The translations under genes were made by a program, and so were the position numbers. Below are positions 24,695 through 31,982 of a stretch of DNA of 36,963 nucleotides, in pieces. Each line of letters begins with the position of its first letter. Positions within the stretch are counted from its first letter, which is position 1. The notes below the pieces were generated by a model that saw only the letters and a list, made by a program, of their open reading frames with translations, had not been told where the DNA came from and made no database searches. Source of the stretch: Bacteroidia bacterium (lineage in GTDB: Bacteria > Bacteroidota > Bacteroidia > J057); the NCBI GenBank assembly GCA_030430205.1, contig JAUIGE010000053.1:1-36963 (forward strand), read 5' to 3'.

Positions 24695-24702
24695 TACCTT
24701 TG
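24695..24702 (+). promoter_or_regulatory. -7 promoter element TACCTTTG
   Basis: TACCTTTG is a full match to the Bacteroidota -7 consensus TAnnTTTG, about 85 bases before the ATG of the coiled-coil lipoprotein at 24789. A -33 TTG at ideal spacing is not evident. It suggests that the two lipoprotein genes form a unit separate from the TonB operon. Confidence 0.5.
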
Positions 24703-24788
24703 GCAAATAGCATAATAGATTTCAATTTTATTTTTTCAGCCTATTCCCGAATTCTACATACCAGTCAAGTTAAACAAACGCTAAACAA

Positions 24789-25721
24789 ATGAAGTTGAAA
24801 CGAATTTGTGTAGCTGCAACGATTGGTCTATTCGGATTGGTAAGTTGCAGCGACCAGGAAATCAAAGAATTAGAAGCCAGTAACCAAACGCTTCTTACAC
24901 TCACCGAGCAGCAAGACTCCATTATCAATGAGGTGGCCAACTACATCAACCACTTTGAAGATAACCTGGAATCCATCATCCACCAGGAGGGTATCATTGT
25001 ACAAACTTCTGCCAATAAGGAAAACAGTAAGGAAACGCAGTTGAACTTGATTTCTAATCATTTAGAGGCTGTAGACTCTTTACTGAGCCAAAATCAGGCT
25101 ATCATTGATAGCCTGAGTGAGCGCCTCAACGCTTCAGAGGGCAGGTGGTACACCTTAAAGAAAACGGTCAACCGGCTTCAGATAAAACTGAAGGAAAAAA
25201 ACCAGGAGGTCAATGATTTGCGAGACAAATTGGGAATTGCCCTGGATGAAATTTATGTGCTGAAGCAAAACAAATTGATTTTGATGGATGCACGTGACAG
25301 TTTACTGGCAACTTCCGGCTCTCTGGAGGATACCCTCGCGCAACAGCGCGCCAAAAATCTTGCGCAGGCGCAATTGATCCGCCAACAGGCTGATGACATC
25401 AGCCAGGCATTCTACCTTGCAGGTAGCAAGCAGGAGCTCAAAGAGCTGGAAGTACTGGAAACAGAAGGCGGAATCGCCGGAATCGGCAGGGTCAAAACCC
25501 TGAATGAAAACCTAAAACCTGAGGCTTTCCAGCCTATTGACACCCGCGAAAAGAAGGTTTTCGCTATCCACAGCAAGAAGGCTCAACTGATCACCCCTCA
25601 TCCTGTGGATGCCTATGCCTTTATCCCTTCAGAAGATGGAAAGACCATCGTTGGGCTGGAAGTAACCGCTCCCGAAAGGTTTTGGGGAGCCTCTAAATAC
25701 CTGGTGGTCTTGACTGATTAA
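24789..25721 (+). CDS. Coiled-coil lipoprotein of unknown function
   Basis: This 310-residue protein has a lipoprotein signal peptide with lipobox LVSC (Cys at about 20, followed by SDQE). A long coiled coil runs over about 22-205 (IKELEASNQTLLTL, LLSQNQAIIDSLSERLNASE, RLQIKLKEKNQEVNDLRDKL). The C-terminal domain of about 100 residues contains EVLETEGGIAGIGRVKTLNE, KVFAIHSKKAQLITPHPVDAY and GLEVTAPERFWGASKYLVVL. Similar lipoproteins with a coiled coil and this small C-terminal domain occur in Bacteroidota but I know no function for them. It starts about 85 bases after a full-consensus -7 element and is followed by a second lipoprotein after 48 bases, probably in one operon. An envelope spacer or tether role is a guess. 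Confidence 0.85.
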   Translation: MKLKRICVAATIGLFGLVSCSDQEIKELEASNQTLLTLTEQQDSIINEVANYINHFEDNLESIIHQEGIIVQTSANKENSKETQLNLISNHLEAVDSLLSQNQAIIDSLSERLNASEGRWYTLKKTVNRLQIKLKEKNQEVNDLRDKLGIALDEIYVLKQNKLILMDARDSLLATSGSLEDTLAQQRAKNLAQAQLIRQQADDISQAFYLAGSKQELKELEVLETEGGIAGIGRVKTLNENLKPEAFQPIDTREKKVFAIHSKKAQLITPHPVDAYAFIPSEDGKTIVGLEVTAPERFWGASKYLVVLTD

Positions 25722-25769
25722 GACCCGAAAACATCTCAAAACAAAAACATCGTCTCAAAACAGAAAACC

Positions 25770-26312
25770 ATGAAAAACAACGCAATCAAATTAATCGCTA
25801 TTAGCTTCCTTTCTCTCCTTTTTGTGCAATGCACAGAACTGGACGAATACACCATGTTTGACCTCGAATACACATCGAGTGTAAGCATTCCGGCGAGTTC
25901 AGGAATCAACCTGCCTTTCGATCTCTTCTCCCCGGAGGTAGCCACAAATGCCGAAACCGAATTGGGATTCCATGATACCAACAAAGAGTTGGTTGAGGAA
26001 ATTACCCTGGATGAAATGATCCTGACAATCACTTCACCTAGTGATCAGCGATTTGACTTTGTCAAATCCATCGAGATTTTCATTGAGGCCGATGGCCTTT
26101 CGGAGCTACGGGTAGCCTATATAGAAGAGATTCCGGATAATATCGGCGCCGAACTCGAGCTGACGACGCTTGAAAACAACCTGAGGGAGTATATCATCAA
26201 AGATAAATTTACCCTTCGTGCCAAGGTGGTAACGGACAAATTTATCACCCAGCAGGTGAACATCAGCCTTGCTTCACGCTACCATGTCGATGCGAAAATA
26301 TTGGGCCTTTAG
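25770..26312 (+). CDS. Putative small lipoprotein of unknown function
   Basis: This 180-residue protein has a signal peptide ending in a lipobox-like LFVQC (Cys about 21, followed by TELDEYTMF). The mature part is acidic and looks beta-rich (SVSIPASSGINLPFDLF, DEMILTITSPSDQRFDFVKS, FTLRAKVVTDKFITQQVNIS), with a repeated theme of long strands separated by Glu/Asp-rich turns. I do not recognise the family. It follows the coiled-coil lipoprotein by 48 bases, and a strong terminator lies 47 bases after its stop codon, so it is the last gene of that unit. Surface or periplasmic location depends on lipoprotein sorting, which cannot be read here. Confidence 0.8.
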   Translation: MKNNAIKLIAISFLSLLFVQCTELDEYTMFDLEYTSSVSIPASSGINLPFDLFSPEVATNAETELGFHDTNKELVEEITLDEMILTITSPSDQRFDFVKSIEIFIEADGLSELRVAYIEEIPDNIGAELELTTLENNLREYIIKDKFTLRAKVVTDKFITQQVNISLASRYHVDAKILGL

Positions 26313-26358
26313 ACAAACGATAACAGGATGACAACAGGTTTCAGATAGCCTGTACTGA

Positions 26359-26387
26359 GGCCGGGCCAAAAGGTCCGGTCTTTTTTT
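26359..26387 (+). terminator. Strong rho-independent terminator
   Basis: GGCCGGGCC (26359-26367) and GGTCCGGTC (26372-26380) form a nine-pair stem with two G:U wobbles around an AAAA loop, followed by seven T (26381-26387). It terminates the lipoprotein operon. Confidence 0.9.
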
Positions 26388-26466
26388 GTATAAAAGAACA
26401 ACCCCATTATGTGGTATTTAGGAACGATGACGAAATAAACTTTCAGTTTCATTTTTCGCCAGGAGG

Positions 26467-26646
26467 TGTCATTTCGACAGCCTGCCCTGAGCTTGTCGAA
26501 GGAGCCTGCCCTGAGCTTGTCGAAGGAGCCTGCCCTGAGCTTGTCGAAGGGAGTCTTCGAGGAGAAATCTCCTGAGTTATTGATAATCAGACTTTTAACA
26601 AATGTGTTCAGGAGATTTCTCCTCGCAAAGCCTCGTCGAAATGACA
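26467..26646. mobile_element. 180-bp MITE/REP-like element with nested inverted repeats
   Basis: The ends are perfect 12-base inverted repeats, TGTCATTTCGAC (26467-26478) and GTCGAAATGACA (26635-26646). Inside them is a second perfect 18-base pair, CGAGGAGAAATCTCCTGA (26558-26575) and TCAGGAGATTTCTCCTCG (26608-26625). No ORF of a transposase is present, so it would be a non-autonomous element. I recall GTCATTTCGA...GAGAAATCTC words as dispersed repeats in Bacteroidota genomes. No clear target-site duplication is visible. Confidence 0.65.
26480..26551 (+). repeat. Three tandem copies of a 24-base palindromic word
   Basis: GCCTGCCCTGAGCTTGTCGA plus AGGA is repeated at 26480-26503, 26504-26527 and 26528-26551; only the last base of the third copy differs. 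The core CCCTGAGCTTGTCGAAGG is close to self-complementary and, from memory, is a widespread dispersed repeat word in environmental genomes. It sits in the left arm of the MITE-like element and breaks its symmetry. Confidence 0.85.
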
Positions 26647-26754
26647 AACTACTTGAAACAAACTGATGATTTATTTTATCTCTATTCCTTAGCTGCCTTT
26701 GCAGCATAAGGTATGCTGAACTTCGTCATGCTGACAAAATTAATTTTTATGAAC

Positions 26755-27567
26755 ATGAAAAGATCGTTTACCCTACTCCTCACTTGTTTGTTTGTGAATC
26801 TATCTTTTGGCCAGGTCTTCCATATCCTGGCAGAAGATCCCGCTGGAGATCCCAGCCAATCGGTCAATGATGTAGAACGCATCAGCCTTGCCATAGACCC
26901 GCTCCAGGACAGCCTCTGGCTCCAACTCGATTTTCACAACAGCCTTTCCGGCGATGTAGGCTTTGTCCTGGGAGTTGATACAGACCTCGATCCGGGTACC
27001 GGCAGCCATGCCTGGAACGGCGTACAAAGCGGGCTGAATTGCGAAGAGATTATCATCATCAACCGCAATAGCATCGATCCAAGCTTCTTTTATGGCTCTT
27101 CTTCGATTGGAGGCCTCAATCAACTGGCGGTTGCCTTGAATGACACTTCTATTCTTATCAAAATGAAATTATCCCTCATCGACGCGGATGGGACCTTCAA
27201 CCTGATCGGAGGATCAGGCTTTTTTGATGCCGCGCTCACCAATCGGCAGATTTATGATGAAATACCCGAATTGGGTTGGATAAGTGTAAGCCCGAATGTG
27301 GCGCTGACACCAGATCAGGAAACAGCTTCCTGGAAGATCTACCCACAGCCAGCAGATCAGCAGCTATTTATAAAATGGGGAGATAACGTTTTTTCACAGG
27401 AAAATACGCGATGGGAGATCATGACATGGGAAGGGAAAAGCCTGATGGGCAAGACCTGGTCGGCTTTTGAGGAAATTAACCTAAGGCAGCTACCATCTGG
27501 CATGTATATCATCCGGCTTTTTTCTGGAGAAAAAGAGATGAGTCAACTGTTGAATGTGAAGCATTAA
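26755..27567 (+). CDS. Secreted T9SS cargo protein of unknown function
   Basis: This protein of about 270 residues has a signal peptide (MKRSFTLLLTCLFVNLSFGQ). The central domain (about 20-190) looks all-beta (ISLAIDPLQDSLWLQLDFHN, GFVLGVDTDLDPGTGSHAW), with a calcium-binding-like DTDLDPGTG turn. The T9SS sorting domain (about 195-270) contains WKIYPQPADQQLFIKW and ends PSGMYIIRLFSGEKEMSQLL. ATG 26755 is preferred; ATG 26749 and more upstream starts would add residues before the signal peptide. It lies 100 bases after the MITE-like element and converges with the metallopeptidase gene, the two stop codons overlapping by four bases. Function of the beta domain is unknown. Confidence 0.85.
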   Translation: MKRSFTLLLTCLFVNLSFGQVFHILAEDPAGDPSQSVNDVERISLAIDPLQDSLWLQLDFHNSLSGDVGFVLGVDTDLDPGTGSHAWNGVQSGLNCEEIIIINRNSIDPSFFYGSSSIGGLNQLAVALNDTSILIKMKLSLIDADGTFNLIGGSGFFDAALTNRQIYDEIPELGWISVSPNVALTPDQETASWKIYPQPADQQLFIKWGDNVFSQENTRWEIMTWEGKSLMGKTWSAFEEINLRQLPSGMYIIRLFSGEKEMSQLLNVKH

Positions 27568-28268
27568 AGCTTGCGTTTCTCCTGGCAGACATATAATTCG
27601 GCAAGGCTCTCATAATTTTCAGGGCTTTGAATAGCCAGCGCAGGATGCGCCTTTGCGAGTGCGACAGCCTCCAGAGGCGTATCTGTGTTGAGGGGATGAC
27701 TGAAGCCAAAAGTATGAACGAGTTCATGCAGGATGGTTGCTACCTGCTGTCTTTCTTTTTTGTCAAACCATTCAGGGCATAAAAAAATGGTCCTGCTATC
27801 ACTTCCCTTTCTGACGAAAGCATTGGTGCTGGTAAATTGACAATAACTCAACCAGGTTGATTTCACTTCATAGCTGATCTCCTTATTGACCAGCCGCTCA
27901 TGCATGCTGAGCAATCTCTCCGAAAACTCAATCATGATGACAGAATCTGCCGCTTGTTTCAGCTTCCCCATCCACTTGGGGATGTCGGGGTGGGCATTCC
28001 AGGCCGCCATGCGCGCCTCCACGCTGCTATCAGCAGCCATCCAGATTCGGCTTTGATAGCTCTTGAGCAAGCGCTCAAGGGTGCATATCGCCTTTTCATG
28101 CATGCGCATGATGTGTTCCTGCAGGCTATCTGCTTCTGGTCCGGGAATCTCCTCCGTGATACGGACTATCTCCCTTTTTTCTTCCTGAAAAAAGGAGGAA
28201 GGTGGGAGGGTTCCTGCCAGAAAAAACAGGCCCAAAAAGCATGCGATATATGGGTGATAGCTTTTCAT
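27564..28268 (-). CDS. Putative secreted zinc metallopeptidase, aspzincin (M35)-like
   Basis: This 234-residue protein has an N-terminal hydrophobic signal segment (about 7-22). The zinc motif is H181-E182-x-x-H185 in TILHELVHTFGFSH, preceded by the strand RTIFLCPEWF. Downstream, NTDTPLEAVALAKAHP and AIQSPENYESLAEL resemble the aspzincin (M35, deuterolysin/lysyl endopeptidase) pattern, where an Asp (here D196) is the third zinc ligand and an NADNYEYFAE-like segment follows. H191, however, also completes a metzincin-like HExxHxxGxxH. The middle region (about 45-130) is helical. The ATG at 28268 lies directly after the T-tract of the upstream lipoprotein's terminator. Peptidase activity is probable; substrate is unknown. 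Confidence 0.8.
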   Translation of the reverse strand: MKSYHPYIACFLGLFFLAGTLPPSSFFQEEKREIVRITEEIPGPEADSLQEHIMRMHEKAICTLERLLKSYQSRIWMAADSSVEARMAAWNAHPDIPKWMGKLKQAADSVIMIEFSERLLSMHERLVNKEISYEVKSTWLSYCQFTSTNAFVRKGSDSRTIFLCPEWFDKKERQQVATILHELVHTFGFSHPLNTDTPLEAVALAKAHPALAIQSPENYESLAELYVCQEKRKL

Positions 28269-28272
28269 AGTG

Positions 28273-28305
28273 AAAAAAAATCCCGACTAGCAGGCTAGTC
28301 GGGAT
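28273..28305 (-). terminator. Strong rho-independent terminator abutting the peptidase start
   Basis: ATCCCGACTAG (28280-28290) and CTAGTCGGGAT (28295-28305) are perfect reverse complements around CAGG. On the minus strand the stem is followed by eight T (28280-28273), so it terminates the lipoprotein gene at 28345-29229. The T-run ends only four bases before the metallopeptidase ATG at 28268. Confidence 0.9.
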
Positions 28306-28344
28306 ATCTATTCCTTAACGTTCAATTGAAGCGTTATGGTATTT

Positions 28345-29229
28345 TTACAAACCTTTCACTGCAAAGACATAGTTGTCTTTGTTGTCAGCAGCGGTTTGAT
28401 TTACCTCACGTGTGTCAAGCAGGAAGTAGTTTCCAGCTTTGGTTTTGACAACGAATACATCACCTACTGCGATAACATCAGTCTGGTCAGTAACAGTCAT
28501 CCCTGCATCAAAGATAGCAGTAACCTCTTCGATTGTTGCAACATCAGCATATACAACACCAGCAGCAGGTACTTTCAGGATAGCGCTGCTCATGCTCTGC
28601 ATTTGCTTTCTCCAGTTCTGATCATTAGGAAGAGCGTTATTGATACCCATGTCTCTCAGGTCTGTGTCAGGGAAGTTGGCAGCAGGAGTAGAACCTGTGC
28701 TCGCACCTGTCTCCAGGTCAAGACCACCCTGGCCGGCAGGACCAGAAGAGTTCAACAAAAGGATCATTGTTCTTTCTGTAACAGGTGTACCTGGATCAAC
28801 GGTAGTGATATCTACAGAAGCAGAAATGGTTTTCTGGTTGGCATCAGTTACGATGATGGTGTAAGTAGAAGTAACTTCTTCTGAAGCAGCAGTGATTTCA
28901 ATATCCCAGCTGATGGCGTCAACACCACCTACGGGGTTAGGGTTGCTTTGCGCCTGGAAACCATCAAAAATGATACGTGAAGCATCAACAGTTACGTTGT
29001 TTTCACGAACTTCGATTGTATTCAAGGCAGCGTCTCCTTTAAGAGAAGAGATATTGATCAGAAAACTTGCTCCGGTATCAATGGTATCAAGAGTTACATC
29101 TGCTCCATTGAGGGTAAGCACATTCAAAGTCGGGCCAAGTGGCTCAACGGGATCTGGCTCACAGCCAATAGAAAGGATCAGTGTAAGGCTGATAAATAGG
29201 ACGGATAATAGCTGAGTGATTTGTTTCAT
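28345..29229 (-). CDS. Lipoprotein with an Ig-like/cadherin-like beta domain
   Basis: This 294-residue protein has a lipoprotein signal peptide with lipobox LSIGC (Cys about 23, followed by EPDPVEPLGP, a flexible acidic start). The N-terminal mature half (about 35-140) looks like one or two immunoglobulin-like beta sandwiches (TLNVLTLNGADVTLDTIDTG, STYTIIVTDANQKTISASVD). The C-terminal half (about 145-294) includes MILLLNSSGPAGQGGLDLET, ATGSTPAANFPDTDL-like text and DQTDVIAVGDVFVVKTKAGN and is not recognised. ATG 29229 is chosen over an in-frame extension to 29283. It is followed by a strong terminator and the metallopeptidase gene. It is probably exposed at the cell surface or periplasm. Confidence 0.85.
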   Translation of the reverse strand: MKQITQLLSVLFISLTLILSIGCEPDPVEPLGPTLNVLTLNGADVTLDTIDTGASFLINISSLKGDAALNTIEVRENNVTVDASRIIFDGFQAQSNPNPVGGVDAISWDIEITAASEEVTSTYTIIVTDANQKTISASVDITTVDPGTPVTERTMILLLNSSGPAGQGGLDLETGASTGSTPAANFPDTDLRDMGINNALPNDQNWRKQMQSMSSAILKVPAAGVVYADVATIEEVTAIFDAGMTVTDQTDVIAVGDVFVVKTKAGNYFLLDTREVNQTAADNKDNYVFAVKGL

Positions 29230-29468
29230 GATTTTAATGCGATTAATAATTTTAGATTGAATGGTTAATGATAATTTGTTCAATCGCCATATAGACGAAG
29301 TATTTTTAAAAAAGACACGTCAGAAGACATTTTTTTTTAAAAAAAATTTGTGGAGCTAGCCTTATCTTCTTTTGTGGGCTGAAAATGATATATTTTCATC
29401 ATATGCTGACAGAACGTAAAGCCACCCTACTTTATTTTGCTCACTTGTAGAGAAGCAACTGACCGTTG
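29230..29468. other. AT-rich intergenic region
   Basis: 239 bases between the PNGase F-like gene and the lipoprotein gene, both on the minus strand. It contains a T9-A8 run (29330-29346) and a perfect 7-base hairpin TGAAAAT/ATTTTCA (29380-29398), but no TAnnTTTG element on the minus strand and no clear T-tract terminator. I see no gene. Confidence 0.5.
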
Positions 29469-31955
29469 CTAGCGAAGATACAATTTACGCGAGGCCATGC
29501 CTGCTTCAGTCTGTATCACCACGACATACATCCCCCCGGGCAAATGCCCGAAATCAAATTTTTGGGTTTTGTTCGCAAAGCTCACATCCTCCAGGCTCAG
29601 GACCTGCTGTCCCAGCCCATTGACCAGGCTCAGCCTGGCGTGGTGACTGGCATAAACCAGTTTTATTTCTACCTGCCCGGTAGAAGGGTTGGGATAAACC
29701 GAAAAATTCGTTTGAGTAACCTCCTCCGGCTCTAAGCCCGTCAGCACGGTATTGGCATAGCTGATGACGCTGGAAGCCACGATCAGGTGCGGATTGAAGC
29801 CGTCATTGCAATCGGGGCAGGTGGTTCCCGACACACAATTGGGATGATTGGGGTGGCAAAAATCTATGTAGTTGGGGTCCAGGACATAGTCCAGTTCTAC
29901 TTTTCCATTTGCTACAAAAGGCGTCAGGTTGTAGTCATGCCAGGGCGAAATCGCCCCAGGACAAAAACCTGCACGGTTGAAGTACCAGGTACCATTTTGG
30001 GGCTGACAGCCATCGGGATTGGGGTTACAGGTCATCCAATTGGCATGAGTGAATGCCAGGCTGCCATCTGCCCAGATGCTGTGGGTGGTATTGAAAAACT
30101 CCGCAGCATTGTTGCTGTTGTTGTCTCCCCATCCATGCCCTGAAGCTACAAGCTTCAGCTTAGCGGCGAATGCATTCGCCGGAAATGTGACCTCCTGTGC
30201 GGGCACAGGCTGCTGGTTGGCGATATCGCCAAAGTCAAAAGCCTCATGCCACAAAGGCGTGATGACGCTGTATAGCGCATTGGGACGGCCTGCTTTGTAA
30301 TTCAGATCCAAATTGTATTCGAAGCCTTCACCAAATGTCGTATAGTCAATCTGAAAAGTAACTTTCCCCTGCAATGCTGACATAAAGTCTGTCAAATCAA
30401 TCTGATGCGAACAAGCCACACCATAAGAGGTGATGTAGCGGATGATTTCCACCCAATTACCCTCATGCGTTTTTACCTTCATGTGCATTACCCTGTCCCA
30501 GGGATCACAACCGCCAGCAGGACAGACCACATTCATGGTGGCATTGATCTGATTATATGCCCCCAGATAGGAGGGCAATTCTGCATCAAATTGTGCCAAT
30601 GGAATGGAAGCATTCATCAACACATCTGAGAAAGCGTCTACCAGGGTATCCGAGACCGTATTGACAATATTGATAGAAACAGTTTCGGTAGCTTTGGCGC
30701 CAAAGTTATTGTAGGCATGCACATGCAGGCTGTAGCTGCCATAAGAGGGCGGAGCCCACCAGCCTGTATAGTGTTCATTGCCCCAGTCGTGGGCCGAAAC
30801 GATATTGCCATTTATCTCAAACTCTACTTTTGATACGGAAAGCAATTCCGGAAAATCGGTATTGACGATGGCTGCAAGCTGAATCTTATTCAGCGAAGGC
30901 ACGATCACATCCCCTGCCAGGGGATTGCGCAGGTCAATATTGGGAACGGTGGCCATGGGGTCCACCACTTCAAAGCTTTTGACAACCGGGTTGGCCGGGT
31001 TCCAGGAGGCATCTCCTGGCTGGCTGGCCTCTACCACCACAGTGCCTGCTGTGCCGTTGAGGGTCAGGGTATCATTGCTGACGCTTGCAGGGCCTGAAAG
31101 GACCGCAAACTGTACAGGCAACATAGAGGTGGCGCTTGCCAGCATTTTAAAAGGCGCATCTGAGATGAGTTTGTTGTCTATGTCATCAAAAGAAATGGCT
31201 TGAAAGCCCGTTTGAAGCGTTCCCAGAAAATTGGAGGTAGAGCCCGTAAGGGAAAAGCCGATCAGGCTGGCATCACGCGCACTGCCGCCCACCTCAGAAA
31301 TCAATTTGGTGATGGAGGAATTATTTCCTCCAGGCTGGCCCTGGTTCATTTTGTAATACAAGAGCAGGTTGGGCTCACTGCCTGTCAGCTCATTCGTCAT
31401 CATATCCTGAAGATCCATGACATTCAAGGCTTTGTCCCAAACCGAAACCTCATCGGCCCGCCCCCCAAAGTAGAAGTTGATGCTCGCAAGTATGCTCCTT
31501 CCGATGGTAAAAGGAATATTATTGTCCGATAAAGTCCCCGAAGCAGCAGCAGAGCCTTTTGAAACGCCATCAATAAATAAGGTAATGGAACTGCCATTGT
31601 ACACCCAGGCCACATGCTGCCATACGCCTGGCAAAATCGTGAAATTAGGTCCGACAAACTGATGTAAACCTGTATTGGTTTCGAGGCGACATTCGAGCGT
31701 ACCGTTGGCGAGTTGTATCAGGTAAAAGCCATTACCTGCCCCCCGAAATCCCATCATGCCCTGTCCGTAGGCCAGTTGATCGGTATAAAACCAGCCTGCC
31801 ATGGAGAAAGCGGTCTTTCCGGTAAGGAATTGAGATGCGCCGTCCAGCCGCACATAGTCGTCCTGACGATCAAAATGCAGGTATTGATTGGACTGGGCGA
31901 AAGTACTGAGCGAAAAGCTGAGGAGGAGGAGAAAAAGTAGGTAGTTGATTTTCAT
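29469..31955 (-). CDS. Secreted PNGase F-like glycosidase with LamG domain and T9SS tail
   Basis: This 828-residue protein has a signal peptide (about 1-20, ending TFAQ) and a LamG/concanavalin-like domain (about 22-215, QYLHFDRQDDYVRLDGASQF, WQHVAWVYNGSSITLFIDGV). Linker and Ig-like regions follow, then a peptide-N-glycosidase F domain (about 455-735). PNGase F landmarks are GGCDPWDRVMHMKVKTHEGN (D487, equivalent of the catalytic Asp), NNAAEFFNTTHSIWADG (E619, equivalent of the catalytic-site Glu near CAEWC) and WYFNRAGFCPGAISPWHDY. The C-terminal 75 residues are a T9SS sorting domain (FSVYPNPSTGQVEIK). PNGase F removes N-glycans by hydrolysing the Asn amide. It is the third gene of the SusC-SusD operon, 27 bases after SusD. 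Confidence 0.92.
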   Translation of the reverse strand: MKINYLLFLLLLSFSLSTFAQSNQYLHFDRQDDYVRLDGASQFLTGKTAFSMAGWFYTDQLAYGQGMMGFRGAGNGFYLIQLANGTLECRLETNTGLHQFVGPNFTILPGVWQHVAWVYNGSSITLFIDGVSKGSAAASGTLSDNNIPFTIGRSILASINFYFGGRADEVSVWDKALNVMDLQDMMTNELTGSEPNLLLYYKMNQGQPGGNNSSITKLISEVGGSARDASLIGFSLTGSTSNFLGTLQTGFQAISFDDIDNKLISDAPFKMLASATSMLPVQFAVLSGPASVSNDTLTLNGTAGTVVVEASQPGDASWNPANPVVKSFEVVDPMATVPNIDLRNPLAGDVIVPSLNKIQLAAIVNTDFPELLSVSKVEFEINGNIVSAHDWGNEHYTGWWAPPSYGSYSLHVHAYNNFGAKATETVSINIVNTVSDTLVDAFSDVLMNASIPLAQFDAELPSYLGAYNQINATMNVVCPAGGCDPWDRVMHMKVKTHEGNWVEIIRYITSYGVACSHQIDLTDFMSALQGKVTFQIDYTTFGEGFEYNLDLNYKAGRPNALYSVITPLWHEAFDFGDIANQQPVPAQEVTFPANAFAAKLKLVASGHGWGDNNSNNAAEFFNTTHSIWADGSLAFTHANWMTCNPNPDGCQPQNGTWYFNRAGFCPGAISPWHDYNLTPFVANGKVELDYVLDPNYIDFCHPNHPNCVSGTTCPDCNDGFNPHLIVASSVISYANTVLTGLEPEEVTQTNFSVYPNPSTGQVEIKLVYASHHARLSLVNGLGQQVLSLEDVSFANKTQKFDFGHLPGGMYVVVIQTEAGMASRKLYLR

Positions 31956-31982
31956 AATAAAAATAAATTGAAGGTCGTGTTG

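Larger units (their letters stand above)
26313..26754. other. Intergenic region with terminator and MITE-like element
   Basis: The 442 bases without a gene hold a rho-independent terminator (26359-26387) and a 180-base inverted-repeat element (26467-26646) containing three copies of a 24-base direct repeat. Short frames in the region translate the repeat (Leu-Ser-Lys-Glu-Pro-Ala) and are not credible genes. Confidence 0.75.
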
